64,000 nucleotides of DNA from positions 226,593 through 290,592 of the forward strand of contig PLNP01000055.1 of the NCBI GenBank assembly GCA_003142815.1, written 5' to 3'. A model generated the notes under the pieces. That model worked only from the letters and a program-made list of their open reading frames with translations, did not search any database and was not told the DNA's origin. This document shows positions 24,862 through 34,833 of this stretch, one piece after another. Both the position numbers and the translations under genes were made by a program. The stretch is from Rhodanobacteraceae bacterium (GTDB lineage Bacteria > Pseudomonadota > Gammaproteobacteria > Xanthomonadales > Rhodanobacteraceae). Numbering within the stretch: the first letter of the stretch is position 1; each line of letters opens with the position of its first letter.

Positions 24862-27800
24862 ATGTCCATTCCATCCGCTGCCCCGGTGCCGCGACTGCAC
24901 GGCGTTGCCCAGAGCATGATTCCACATGTCGTTGCGGCGGCGCAGGCGCTCGAGGCAGGTCGCGTCGATGAGGCCGGCAGACACCTTTCGATAGTAGCGG
25001 CCGCGTACCCGACACACGCGGAAATCCTGCGCCTGCAGGCCGGCATCCAGAGCCAGCGCGGGCAGCATCAGGATGCGATCGACTCGATGCGGCGTGCGCT
25101 AGCGCAACGCCCGTACGATGGTCTGTACTACAACACGCTGGGTGCGGTGCTCGGCGCTGCAGGCGAGTTCGATGACGCGATCGCCGCATTGCGCCGCTGC
25201 TGCGAGCTGCAGCCGGGATTTGCGGTGGCTTGGTACAACCTTGGCGTGATGCTGACGCGCTGCGTCCGGCACGATGACGCCGTCGTCGCGCTGAGAAAGG
25301 CGGTCGCGCTCGCACCCGATCACGCCGCGGCGCGGGCGCTGCTGGCCGACATGCTTCGCGTCAGCGATCACGTTGCCGAAGCCGAGGCCGAGTATCGCCG
25401 CCTCATTGCCGAGCAGCCATACGCCGGCATGGCCTGGTGGGGTCTCGCCGACCTCAAGACGATGCGGTTCTCCGAGGCGGACACCGAACGTCTGCAAGCC
25501 GCGCTCAGCGATCCGCGCGCGAGCGATGACGATCTGATCGCGATGGGTTTTGCATTTGCCAGGGCGCTCGACGATCATGGCCGCTACGCCGAATCGCTCG
25601 CCGCCCTGGAACGCGCGAACGCGATCGCGCGCCGGCGCAGACAATGGGATGCCGCCGCGTTTGCAGCCCACATCCGCGCGATCAACGCAGCGTTCACGCC
25701 AACCCCCGCCGGCTCGCGCGAACCGCTCGGTGCCGAGGTCGTCTTCATCGTCAGCCTGCCGCGTTCGGGGTCGACCCTGATCGAGCAGATCCTCGCCTCG
25801 CATTCAGCAGTCGAGGGTGCGGGCGAGCTGCCGGACCTGCCGCTCGTCCTGGCCGAGGAATCGCGACGGCGCATGCAAGCGTTTCCGCAATGGGTGGGCG
25901 CGATGCAAGCCCAGGACTGGGAGCGGCTCGGGCGCCGCTATCTGGAACGCACCGCGCATTGGACGCGCAAACGTCGCATGTTCACCGACAAGCTGCCCAA
26001 CAATTGGTATTACATCGGCGCGATCAGGGCGATGCTGCCGGCTGCACGCATCATCGCTTGCCGCCGCGATCCGCTGGAAACCTGCCTGTCCTGCTACCGT
26101 CAGCACCTCGACAACAACGAATACACGCGTACCTTCGCGGACCTGGCCGGCTTCTGGCGCGAGTTCGATCGCAGCATCCGCCATGCACTCTCGATGCACA
26201 GGGGCGCGCTGCACGAGAACGTGCTTGAGACGCTGATCGCCGAACCGGAAGCGCAGATCCGCCGGCTGGTGGATTTCTGCGGTCTGCCGTTCGATCCGGC
26301 CTGCCTCGATTTCCACCGCACCGAGCGCGACGTGCGTTCGCCGAGCGCGATGCAGGTGCGTCAGCCGCTGCGCCGTGATACCGCGCGCGCGCCGCGCTAT
26401 GGCGCACTGCTGGATCCGCTGCGCGCGGCATTAGGCATGCCGCCTTTAGGGGTGGTGCCGGTGCAGGCGGAGGCGCCGAAGCGCTCCGAGCGGGAACGGG
26501 TGGAGCAGGTAAAGCGGCTCATTCTGCGCGGCGATATCGCTGCCACGGAAACGGCATTGTCGGCTGCACTCGCCGAGCATCCTCGCTCGGCGGAACTGCG
26601 CCGTGCGCTGGCAGGCGTGCACCTGCAGACGCATCGCCGAGGGCAGGCCGAATCGCTGCTGCGCACCCTACTGGAGGAGCGCCCGGACGATGCCGCCAGC
26701 GCGTTCCTGCTCGCACGCATGCTCAGGGATGAAGGGCGCATGCGCGGCGCGTCCGGCGTGCTGCGCGCGTGTTTCGAGCACGGCCAGCACGATAGCGGGC
26801 TTGCGATCCAGGCTATCGAGCTGGCCGACGACTGCGGCTCCAAGCAGGACGCGGTGGCGATCGCGGAGCGGGCGATATCGATGAGTCCTGACGATCCGCG
26901 CCTGCATGCCTACGCGGGGATGCTGGACCTTCAGCTCGGCGAATTCGACCGTGCGCGGGAGCACTATCTCTTCGCGCTCGAACATGGCGCGCAGGCCTGC
27001 GAATGGCACGTTCCGCACGGGCTTGCCAACACGCAGCGCTATCGCCAAGGCGACCACCCTGATTTCGCGCGGTTCCGCGCATGCCTTGAACGCGGGGACC
27101 TGAGCGAAAGGGCACGCAGCACACTCTTGTTCGCGCTCGGCAAGATGCACGACGACGTCGGCGAGTACGCCGAGGCCGCACGCTTTTTCCGCGAGGGCAA
27201 CACGATCGCGCACGCGCTCAGCAAGTGGTCGCGCGAGCATTGGCAAAGCGCCGCCGCCGCGCTGCTCGCCGCGCGTCCATGCGGCCAACGGCTCGACGCT
27301 GCGCACGATTTCGTTCCGATTTTCATCGTCGGCATGCCGCGTTCGGGGACAACCCTCGCCGCCGAATTGCTTGCGCGCCATCCTCGGGTCTGCAACCGCG
27401 GGGAACTGGCGTGGCTACCGCAGCTCGCGCAATCGCCGGAGCTGGCCAACAACCCCGACCGCGCCGCGCTGGAGCGAGTCGCCGCGACGTGCACCCTGCA
27501 TCTGCGCAGGGACGATTCCCACTCGCACTGGTTCATCGACAAGCAGCCGCTCAATTTCCGCTACGTCGACCTGATCCTGGCGCTCTGGCCGAACGCCAGG
27601 ATCATTTACTGCCGGCGCAACGCGCGCGATAACGCCTTGTCGCTTTGGATGCAGTCGTTCCTCGAAGACCTGCAGGGCTACGCTTACGATTTCTCCGACA
27701 TAGCGGTCGTGATGCAGGACTGCGAGAGGCTGATGGCGCATTGGCAATCCATGCACGGGCCGTCTATTCGAACGGTGCAATACGAGCGCCTGGCGGCTGA

Positions 27801-28002
27801 TCCGGCGGGCACGATCGCCGATCTCGCGGGCTGGCTGGATCTGCCGCCCATGAATGCGGGCGCGGGCGACGCCAAGACCTCGGCAAGCATCAGCACCGCG
27901 AGCCTTTGGCAGGCGCGCCAGCCGGTTTACACGCGTGCGATTGGCCGCTGGCGAAACTACGCGGCGACCGTGCCCGAGCTCCTGAAGTTTTCCGCCGAGT
28001 GA
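24862..28002 (+). CDS. Tandem TPR-sulfotransferase protein (two modules in one chain)
   Basis: A 1046-residue protein built from two copies of one module. Residues about 15-270 are TPR repeats (YYNTLGAVLGAAGEFDDAIA, FAVAWYNLGVMLTR), and about 290-530 form a sulfotransferase domain with the PAPS 5'-phosphosulfate loop SLPRSGSTLIEQILASH. Residues about 540-800 are a second TPR array (RAEHPRSAEL-like units, then LHAYAGMLDLQLGEFDRARE). Residues about 815-1046 form a second sulfotransferase with GMPRSGTTLAAELLARHP. Both keep the Arg-Ser-Gly loop and a later CRRxxxxxxLS segment, so both may be active. Such proteins may sulfate a peptide or glycan, but the substrate is unknown. It ends 28 bases from a convergent third module. 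Confidence 0.88.
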   Translation: MSIPSAAPVPRLHGVAQSMIPHVVAAAQALEAGRVDEAGRHLSIVAAAYPTHAEILRLQAGIQSQRGQHQDAIDSMRRALAQRPYDGLYYNTLGAVLGAAGEFDDAIAALRRCCELQPGFAVAWYNLGVMLTRCVRHDDAVVALRKAVALAPDHAAARALLADMLRVSDHVAEAEAEYRRLIAEQPYAGMAWWGLADLKTMRFSEADTERLQAALSDPRASDDDLIAMGFAFARALDDHGRYAESLAALERANAIARRRRQWDAAAFAAHIRAINAAFTPTPAGSREPLGAEVVFIVSLPRSGSTLIEQILASHSAVEGAGELPDLPLVLAEESRRRMQAFPQWVGAMQAQDWERLGRRYLERTAHWTRKRRMFTDKLPNNWYYIGAIRAMLPAARIIACRRDPLETCLSCYRQHLDNNEYTRTFADLAGFWREFDRSIRHALSMHRGALHENVLETLIAEPEAQIRRLVDFCGLPFDPACLDFHRTERDVRSPSAMQVRQPLRRDTARAPRYGALLDPLRAALGMPPLGVVPVQAEAPKRSERERVEQVKRLILRGDIAATETALSAALAEHPRSAELRRALAGVHLQTHRRGQAESLLRTLLEERPDDAASAFLLARMLRDEGRMRGASGVLRACFEHGQHDSGLAIQAIELADDCGSKQDAVAIAERAISMSPDDPRLHAYAGMLDLQLGEFDRAREHYLFALEHGAQACEWHVPHGLANTQRYRQGDHPDFARFRACLERGDLSERARSTLLFALGKMHDDVGEYAEAARFFREGNTIAHALSKWSREHWQSAAAALLAARPCGQRLDAAHDFVPIFIVGMPRSGTTLAAELLARHPRVCNRGELAWLPQLAQSPELANNPDRAALERVAATCTLHLRRDDSHSHWFIDKQPLNFRYVDLILALWPNARIIYCRRNARDNALSLWMQSFLEDLQGYAYDFSDIAVVMQDCERLMAHWQSMHGPSIRTVQYERLAADPAGTIADLAGWLDLPPMNAGAGDAKTSASISTASLWQARQPVYTRAIGRWRNYAATVPELLKFSAE

Positions 28003-28030
28003 ACTCGGCATCGGTTGCGCGGCCGCGGGA

Positions 28031-29854
28031 TCAGCCTTCCGCTTCGGTCGCATAACCCCAGTGGTTGAGCATGGGGGCGAGGATCGGCAGTACCGGCTCG
28101 AACTCCCGGCGATAGCGCTGCCAGCGGTTCAAGCCTTTCCTGTTCACCGGCTCGATAACCTGCGTGTAGCTCGGCGTGGCGATATAGCCCTTCTCGCGGG
28201 CGCGCTCGTCGAAGCGTTCCAGCGGCGTGGCGTCCTCGAGTTCGAGGAACTCGGCGATGCGCCGGGAGTGCGCGGACACGTCCGCCACCAAGTCCTCGTA
28301 ACGCGAGACCAGCACGCGCGGCTGGAACACCTCGACATGCCGCAGCCAGCTCCGCATCGCGGTGACGTAGGCTTCAGCGAGGCGCTCGAGCGATGCGCTT
28401 GCCGCCACCAGCACGCCGGAGCGGAAGTTCTGCATGTAGCAGCTGAGCAGCACATCGCAGGGATGGCGCAGGGCAAGGATGAATTTCGCCTGCGGAAACA
28501 AGCGGTGAATGAATGGCACCCACAACATGTTCAACGGGTTCTTGTCGACCAGTTGCGCAATCCATTGACGGTCGATCTTTGCGCAGACGAGCGCAAGATA
28601 GCGTCTTCGCAATTCGTCGCAATCCGGTTGGCTCAAGCGGCCGATATCCTGCGGGACGAGGATGCCCTGTTCCGCCAGCTGGTCGGCCAGGATGTTGAAG
28701 AACGGCCGCTCGTCCATCGACTGCAGTCCGGGATGTGCGTCGAGCATCTGCTCGAGCAGCGTTGTGCCCGAACGCGGGAAGCCGACGATGAAGATCGGAG
28801 ACTGCTGAGCGCCCGGTGCGATCAGCTGCGGCCAATTGCCGTACTCGGCGTCGGTGACGCGTCCGATCGCCGCCGGCAACACCGGCGCGCCCGCTTCCAC
28901 CCGTTCGGGCCGCGCGAGTTCGATCTCCTCGATCTGCAGTCGATGTGCGATTTCCAAGGCCTGCATGGCTGCGTGCGTGTCTTTCTGCTTGTCGCAAATC
29001 TTGCCCAGCAGGAAGTAGTGCACGTAGTCGGTGACAGCGCGCGGACCCGCCTCGTCCAAGAGGTCTCTCGCACGCGCGAGATCGCCATCGCGCAGAGCCA
29101 GCGTGGCATGCTGGTGCGCGAGTTCCAGCCGCACGCGCTCGTCCGGCATCGACAGCATCTCTACGCGATGCAGCAGCGCTCTTGCGTCGTTCACGCGGTT
29201 CACGCGCTCGTACACGCTGGCAAGCTGCAATATCACTTCGGAGCTGTCGGGCGCGCGGCGGTAAAGATCTTCGAGCAGCGTCTGCGCGGCGCGCGCGTCG
29301 CCCAACGTGAGCTTCTCGTACGCCAGCGCCAATTGGAGGCTCTCGTCCAAAGGCAGCCAATGCTGCCAGTCTTTCAACAGCTCCTCTGCGGCATTGTCGC
29401 GGCAGAAATTGCAGGCGCGGGCCGCATGGATGCGCACCATGGGCAGATTCGGGTCCAGTCTCACCGCCTCGAGCAGGGTGTCGCGGGCAGCGGCGGGTTG
29501 ACGGCGGTCCAATAGCAGCAACCCGAGGCTGACGCGCGGTCCGGCATTGGCCGGATCGAGATCGATCGCCTTCGCGAAGGCGGCCTGCGCCTCGTCGTGC
29601 GCGCCGTTTGCATGCAAGGCTGCACCGTAGTTGTTCCAATGCACGCTGCTGGTCGGAAACAAATCAATCAGGCGTGCATAAGCCGCGACCGCCTCGTCGA
29701 GGCGCTTTTGCCACTGCAGGCTCACGGCCAGGAACAAGAGCAGGCGTTCGTCTTGCGGATGGATCTGTAGCGCGGCGCGGCATAACCGTTCCGCCTCGCT
29801 CAACTGGCCGGCATCCAATGCCGCGGAAATCGCTAGGGTAACGTGTGCAGTCAT
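28031..29854 (-). CDS. TPR-sulfotransferase family protein
   Basis: A 607-residue protein. Residues about 1-300 are TPR units (SEAERLCRAALQIHPQDERL, VHWNNYGAALHANGAHDEAQ). Residues about 345-600 form a sulfotransferase with the PAPS-binding loop GFPRSGTTLLEQMLDAHPG and a later LALRHPCDVLLSCYMQNF. It probably belongs to the same group as the two-module protein transcribed toward it. It lies directly downstream of the TonB-dependent receptor gene but after a strong terminator hairpin, so it should be expressed at a lower level than the receptor. No signal peptide was seen, so it should act in the cytoplasm. Confidence 0.88.
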   Translation of the reverse strand: MTAHVTLAISAALDAGQLSEAERLCRAALQIHPQDERLLLFLAVSLQWQKRLDEAVAAYARLIDLFPTSSVHWNNYGAALHANGAHDEAQAAFAKAIDLDPANAGPRVSLGLLLLDRRQPAAARDTLLEAVRLDPNLPMVRIHAARACNFCRDNAAEELLKDWQHWLPLDESLQLALAYEKLTLGDARAAQTLLEDLYRRAPDSSEVILQLASVYERVNRVNDARALLHRVEMLSMPDERVRLELAHQHATLALRDGDLARARDLLDEAGPRAVTDYVHYFLLGKICDKQKDTHAAMQALEIAHRLQIEEIELARPERVEAGAPVLPAAIGRVTDAEYGNWPQLIAPGAQQSPIFIVGFPRSGTTLLEQMLDAHPGLQSMDERPFFNILADQLAEQGILVPQDIGRLSQPDCDELRRRYLALVCAKIDRQWIAQLVDKNPLNMLWVPFIHRLFPQAKFILALRHPCDVLLSCYMQNFRSGVLVAASASLERLAEAYVTAMRSWLRHVEVFQPRVLVSRYEDLVADVSAHSRRIAEFLELEDATPLERFDERAREKGYIATPSYTQVIEPVNRKGLNRWQRYRREFEPVLPILAPMLNHWGYATEAEG

Positions 29855-29862
29855 GATCTCGA

Positions 29863-29899
29863 CAAAAAAAAGAAGCCGCGCGAGGTGACTCGCGCGGCT
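29863..29899 (-). terminator. Intrinsic terminator after the TonB-dependent receptor gene
   Basis: On the minus strand, AGCCGCGCGAG (29899-29889) pairs perfectly over 11 bases with CTCGCGCGGCT (29884-29874) across a four-base loop. It is followed by TTCTTTTTTT at 29873-29864. It ends only about ten bases before the sulfotransferase ATG at 29854, leaving that gene little room for its own promoter. Confidence 0.92.
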
Positions 29900-29925
29900 G
29901 CAAGGGTAGAACCCGCTATTGGATC

Positions 29926-32871
29926 TTAGAACTTGACCGTCACGCGGCCCCAGTAGTAGCGGCCCAACATATCGAAGTCGAACGGATCGGTGTTGGCGTT
30001 GATCGAGTTGTTCGCATACAGGAACGGCGGCTGCTTGTTGCTGATGTTGTTCACACCCATATCGACGCGCGTGTTGATGGGCTCGATGTTGTAGCCGATC
30101 TGGGCATCGTTATACACCGTCGCGCCATATTTCAGCGCCGAGTACGGCAGGCCAGGAATGACCCCGGACGTATCCTGCCTATGGTCGAGCGAACCCATCG
30201 TGAACCGGCCGATGTAGCGCATACGCCACGACGCGTCGAAGTTGGCCAGCGCATAGTTCAGGAAGCCCGAGGCGCGCCAGCGCGGGAACAGGCAGACCGA
30301 AGCGCCACACGCACCTTCCGGACCCGAACCGAACGGCAGCATATGACCGGCGTCGTGGTAGTTCGCGTTCGCGGCAAGGCCAGGAGCGGTCTGCTGGTCG
30401 TAGTTGCGCAGGTAGGTCGCATCCACGCCGATATTGAATCGGCCGAACGCGAATTCTGGCAGACGATAGTTCGCCGAGATGTCCGCGCCGCCCGTATCCA
30501 GACGACCCAGGTTCCCGACGGGCTCGATGATGTGGTCGATCTGGCCGGCGTTGACACCACTGGCAACACGGTAAATCAGCGGACAGTACGCCGCGACACC
30601 GGCGCTGCACAAATCCAGCACGCTCTGCGCACCCACTGAGGTGATGTTGTTGAGCAGATAGATGCGATACAGGTCGGCGCTGACCGACAGACCCGTCAGC
30701 CATTGCGGACTGTAGACGAAGCCGAAGTCGAACGACTTGCCGTTCTCTGGACCGAGCGGGAAGTGTGCGAACTGCGAGCCCGATGAAAGCGCGGTGATCT
30801 GCAGCTGCTGCGCGACGTTCTGGTTGACGAAGGTGCCGTTGGTCGGCACGTTCACGCAGGCCGGGTTCACCGGACTGCCGGTGTAGCCATCACACGGATC
30901 GCTCGACAGCTGCGGTGCGTCGCTGGCCGCAGACCCGAACACGTCGCCGATGCCCGGAGCACGGAACACCTTGGTCACGGTGCCGCGCAGCAGCAGGTCG
31001 TCGATCGGGCGCCATTCCACCGCGAGCTTCGGGTTGCTGGTGCTACCGAAGCTGCTGTACTTGGAATAACGGTCGCCCAGGGTCACGTTGAGCGAACGGA
31101 CGAATGGCAAGTCCTTGAGGACCGGGATGAACAGCTCGGCGTAGACTTCCTTCACCGTGTACCCACCCTGCAGCGGCGAAGCGCACTGGCTACCCAGGGT
31201 GCATGTGGCGGTTGAGAGGTTCGTGGTCAGCACCGGGTCGATCACGCTGTTGGTGTATTCCGAACGATGCGAGGCGCCGACCGCGAGCTGCATGGTGCCG
31301 GCCGGCAGATCGAAGATGCCACCAGTCAGGTCGAGATGTTCAACCTTCTCGATGGAGTAGTAGTTCTCGAGGCCCGGTGCGACGTCCGCTTTCAACGCCG
31401 CTGCTGACGCCGGCGAGTCCAGATTGAAAATATTGATCGGTATGCAGCCGCCGATCGGGGCAGACGGCGTACCGCAGGTGACGATACCCGTGACCGGATC
31501 CAGGAACGACGGACCCGCGGCCTGGCTCAACAGGTCGCCGTTGGGCAGGTTGGTCAGCGTACGCAGGGTCGACACGTGGCCGTAGCCGACCCCGGCGTCC
31601 CAAGTCCAGTTCTGGTTGAAGACGTCGAAGTTGCCCTTGAAGCCGGTGTTGAGCTGGTCGGTCGTATTGTTGTTGCGCGATCCGCGCTCACCCGCCGCTA
31701 ACGTGCGCGTGCTGAAACTAAAGCCACCGGCCTTGTTGAAATCGACACCGAACGGGTTGTAGTAGCTCTGCGATGAGACAGTCAAACCGCTCACCGACGT
31801 GCCGATCGGCGCCGCAGCAATCTGGAAGCCCGATGACGTCTTGTTGTGGTAGACGTCGAGGTACGCATCCAGGTTAGGGGTGAGGTGATAGATGCCGTTC
31901 ACGAACGCATTGGTGCGCTCCACCGGAGTCATGATCAGATTGACCGCGGCGTAGTTGTACTTGTCGCTGTGCGGGCCACCGTTCAGAAAGCAATGGTAGT
32001 CGGTCGCGACGTTGCTGCCGCTCGCGCCCGGATTGCGCGAGATAAAGCCGCTGCTGCAGCCGGGGAAGTCACTCTGGAAAGCCGCCGGAATCTGGATATG
32101 CCCGTTCGGCACGGAACTCGACCCACCGACGTAGCCGTAAGGTGGCGTCTGCGAGCTGCCCGTGATGGACACCGCATGCGCCGAGAAGTTGCGGTGGCTG
32201 GCGAGGACGCTGTCGGTCTTGTTGTAGTCGATGCCGGCAACGATGCTGCCCTTGTCGCTGGTCTGGCCGAACATGAACCGGTAGCCCTTTTGTACGCCGT
32301 CATCCGCGTCCGAGATGCCGTAGTTCGTGGAAAACTCGGCACCCTGGTAATCCTTGCGGGTGATGATGTTGACGACGCCGCCGATCGCATCCGAACCGTA
32401 GACCGCGGACGCGCCGTCGCTCAGCACCTCGATGCGCTCGATCATGTTGACCGGGATCGAGTTCAGATCCTTGTTGATGATGCGGTGGCCATCGACGAGG
32501 GTCAGGGTGCGTTGGTAGCCAAGGCCGCGCAGGCCGACCAACGTGCTGCCGCTGCCGCCGCCGTTGTTGATGGCTGGGTTGGTGCCCGCGCCGATCACGG
32601 AAGGCAGATTTTGCACGATGTCGCCGACAGTCTGCTTGCCAGTCTTCGCGATCGCAGCGGCGTCGATGGTGATGACCGGGTTGGATGTTTCGATATCGAC
32701 GCGGCGGATGTGAGAACCCGTCACCGTGATGGTTTCAAGTTTTTGAGCGCTTTGATCTTGTGCTTCGTCCTGCGCAAACACCGTTCCGGCGGACAGGCCG
32801 ATCGCGGCAGTGGCGCCCGCATACAACGCAAAGCGCACGGCTTTGAAAAGCTCGTTGCTCATTAATTTCAT
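29926..32871 (-). CDS. TonB-dependent outer membrane receptor
   Basis: A 981-residue receptor. Residues about 8-36 are a signal peptide (FALYAGATAAIGLSAGTVFA), followed by a Gln/Asp-rich linker, a TonB-box-like ETITVTGSHIRRVDIETSNP, and the plug domain (QTVGDIVQNLPSVIG, then LVDGHRIINKDLNSIPVNMI, EVLSDGASAVYGSDAIGGVV). The remainder is a 22-strand barrel ending in a C-terminal aromatic strand YYWGRVTVKF. The substrate is unknown; no iron-box or cobalamin-type cue was seen. ATG 32871 is preceded by GGAGAG; the open frame extends upstream without similarity. The pairing with TPR-sulfotransferases is common in this bacterial group (from memory). Confidence 0.93.
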   Translation of the reverse strand: MKLMSNELFKAVRFALYAGATAAIGLSAGTVFAQDEAQDQSAQKLETITVTGSHIRRVDIETSNPVITIDAAAIAKTGKQTVGDIVQNLPSVIGAGTNPAINNGGGSGSTLVGLRGLGYQRTLTLVDGHRIINKDLNSIPVNMIERIEVLSDGASAVYGSDAIGGVVNIITRKDYQGAEFSTNYGISDADDGVQKGYRFMFGQTSDKGSIVAGIDYNKTDSVLASHRNFSAHAVSITGSSQTPPYGYVGGSSSVPNGHIQIPAAFQSDFPGCSSGFISRNPGASGSNVATDYHCFLNGGPHSDKYNYAAVNLIMTPVERTNAFVNGIYHLTPNLDAYLDVYHNKTSSGFQIAAAPIGTSVSGLTVSSQSYYNPFGVDFNKAGGFSFSTRTLAAGERGSRNNNTTDQLNTGFKGNFDVFNQNWTWDAGVGYGHVSTLRTLTNLPNGDLLSQAAGPSFLDPVTGIVTCGTPSAPIGGCIPINIFNLDSPASAAALKADVAPGLENYYSIEKVEHLDLTGGIFDLPAGTMQLAVGASHRSEYTNSVIDPVLTTNLSTATCTLGSQCASPLQGGYTVKEVYAELFIPVLKDLPFVRSLNVTLGDRYSKYSSFGSTSNPKLAVEWRPIDDLLLRGTVTKVFRAPGIGDVFGSAASDAPQLSSDPCDGYTGSPVNPACVNVPTNGTFVNQNVAQQLQITALSSGSQFAHFPLGPENGKSFDFGFVYSPQWLTGLSVSADLYRIYLLNNITSVGAQSVLDLCSAGVAAYCPLIYRVASGVNAGQIDHIIEPVGNLGRLDTGGADISANYRLPEFAFGRFNIGVDATYLRNYDQQTAPGLAANANYHDAGHMLPFGSGPEGACGASVCLFPRWRASGFLNYALANFDASWRMRYIGRFTMGSLDHRQDTSGVIPGLPYSALKYGATVYNDAQIGYNIEPINTRVDMGVNNISNKQPPFLYANNSINANTDPFDFDMLGRYYWGRVTVKF

Positions 32872-33259
32872 TTCACTCTCCAACGTCAGAGTTGTCACAG
32901 CTCGGGACAATATGTTCTCCCATTCCCTGGGAACGACCAAGACGGTCCACCAAAAAACCCTCGGCAGTGGACGATACTAACAAGATTCTTACGCTATGGG
33001 AATCCCTGAGCGCAGTCTGAACATTCGACGAAGTTGCAATCAATTCAATCAGTTACGGTTGGCGTCCGTTGTCGCGACACAATTAAGGAAGACACTTGCG
33101 GAAAGGATTGAAGCGTGCTTGAAACGTCGACAGACGCACCGCGGGGGTGGCCACCAAGGGTCGCGGGGCGCTCTATACAAGCGTTGCCGCGGATCTGTCG
33201 CGGCTGGGCGCCGCTCATGGCCAGTGCGGCGCAGACCTGCAAGCCCGACCAGAACTCGC
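32872..33259. other. Leader region of the receptor gene and gap
   Basis: 388 bases without a supported gene. The receptor's leader and promoter should lie in 32872-33050. The AAAAAACCC tract at 32954-32962 is the only low-complexity feature. I could not define a clear -35/-10 pair. Confidence 0.4.
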
Positions 33260-34288
33260 TCAGAGATCCTGACGGTACTGGATGTACGGCGTGCGCGGCT
33301 GGGCATTCTCCGCATCGCGCGGGGAATTGGTCGGTGCCGACCAGAGATTCTGCGCACCGACGCTGAGCTCGCCGCTCCACGGCGTACGCCAGGAAACGCC
33401 GAGATCCAGCGTGGTCCAGCGTTTGCCCGCGAATGCCGGATCGTCGCTGCTGAGCACGTGGCCGACGATCGCGCCGCGCAGCGAGCCGACATCGAGGCCG
33501 AGGCTCAGTGAAAGCTGGTCGAGATCGACGCCCGGCGCAAATGAATTGGCGATCGCGCCAATCGCGGATAGATGCCCGCGACCGTAGCTCGCGCCGACAT
33601 CCAACGCCGGGCCGCGCTCGAACTGCCAACGACCGCGCGCATAGAGCGCGGTTTCACTGTCGAGCGAATACGGCTGTGCGTCCGGCAGCGTAAGCACCGG
33701 AACCAACACCGAGCCCAGCGCGAGATGACCGAGCGTTGCACCATTGCCACCCTGCGACTGCAGCCAGGACAGCCCATAGGAAAGATCGAGTCCGCCGTCG
33801 ACTGCGGTCCAGCCCATGCCGAGCGAACCTGCCAGCGAACCGTACGACCAGCGCGAGGCGACGGTCGCGTCGCAGCGGCTCCCGCCGCACGGAGCCAGAC
33901 CATTCGAAAGATATTGGCCGAGCAATGCGTCAGCATGCAGGCCGTTGCCGAACTGCCAGCGCAAGCCGCCAGCGCTGGCCACGGAACTGCCGGCGAGATG
34001 CCACGCGGAAGGACCGGCGTAGGCTGGGGTCGGATCGATCAGTGAGTTCGCCGCACGCGGCAACGCGACGACTGCCAGCAACTGGCCGTTGAAACCTGAC
34101 CAGATCGGCAACAGCGGCGCACCCTGCGCAAGCATCGGCTGGCCGCGGGAATCGAGCGCCAGCAATTGTTCGACCAGCGGCGTCGTAGCGTGGCCGGCCA
34201 CTGGCACCAAGGACGGCAGCGTCTGCGCCGTGCCCGCGAGCGGAAACAGCGACAGAGACAACAACAGCCTGGCGAAACGCAGCTTCAT
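33260..34288 (-). CDS. Exported protein, probable outer-membrane barrel, unknown function
   Basis: A 342-residue protein. The signal peptide FARLLLSLSLFPLAGTAQ spans residues about 4-21. The rest has alternating, aromatic-containing strands ending in the polar PYIQYRQDL, e.g. GLRWQFGNGLHADALLGQYL, SRWSYGSLAGSLGMGWTAVD and ALYARGRWQFERGPALDVGA, suggesting an outer-membrane beta-barrel. Cysteines occur only as CGGSRC, possibly a small disulphide loop. I do not recognise a family. ATG 34288 was chosen because the signal peptide begins immediately after it; the frame runs on to 34321. Confidence 0.75.
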   Translation of the reverse strand: MKLRFARLLLSLSLFPLAGTAQTLPSLVPVAGHATTPLVEQLLALDSRGQPMLAQGAPLLPIWSGFNGQLLAVVALPRAANSLIDPTPAYAGPSAWHLAGSSVASAGGLRWQFGNGLHADALLGQYLSNGLAPCGGSRCDATVASRWSYGSLAGSLGMGWTAVDGGLDLSYGLSWLQSQGGNGATLGHLALGSVLVPVLTLPDAQPYSLDSETALYARGRWQFERGPALDVGASYGRGHLSAIGAIANSFAPGVDLDQLSLSLGLDVGSLRGAIVGHVLSSDDPAFAGKRWTTLDLGVSWRTPWSGELSVGAQNLWSAPTNSPRDAENAQPRTPYIQYRQDL

Positions 34289-34833
34289 GACAGGACGATC
34301 GAACTCGCAGGTGACGATCAAAGAGTACGTAGGCCGGACAGAGTTCCGACCTTGGTCCCTGGTCGCCGATAATAACTCATTTTACGAAAAGCTAACAGCG
34401 GTTTTTCGCGAAAACCCACTCTGAAGATGCCGTTTTCGTCACATTCCAGCCATATCCGATCTGCGGCCGATGGGGCGGGACTGCAAGGAGCTGGACGAGT
34501 GTCCTCCGGGCCCGAGATTTCCCACGTTTTGCGATGTCGCCTGCCCCCTCACCCCAAGCCCGTTGCTAAGCTCGTTCCTCACCAGGCAACCCCGGGCCCT
34601 CGCGCCAGCGCTCGGGCGCTCAACCATGCGCGAACCACCTCGGCCCATGCGACCTCGACTCGCAAGCCGCATGGCTTCGCCCCCCAACGGTGAAGCTGTT
34701 GGGGAAGGGAACACAAGCCGCTCTGGTGGGCCGAGTCGCACCACCTGCCTCACGCCGAATGCTTTTCAACGCCCTGCTAAGCTGCAATGCACTGCACGGA
34801 CCTGTGTGTCGGTGTCGTTTCGGGAGCGCGTTT
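34289..34833. repeat. Gap with palindromic repeats
   Basis: 545 bases without a supported gene. Near 34519-34538 is CCCACGTTTTGCGATGTCG, the reverse complement of a stretch at 5786-5804. Around 34683-34710 the arms CCCCAACGGTGAAGC and GTTGGGGAAGGG match the repeat block at 5578-5632. The upstream reading frame of mtgA runs through this repeat but carries no family similarity. Confidence 0.55.

Noticed and set aside
34690-34833. An N-terminal extension of mtgA starting at an upstream ATG
   Set aside because: The added residues come from repeat sequence and do not match the family, while TTG 34834 has a good ribosome site and yields the typical length.
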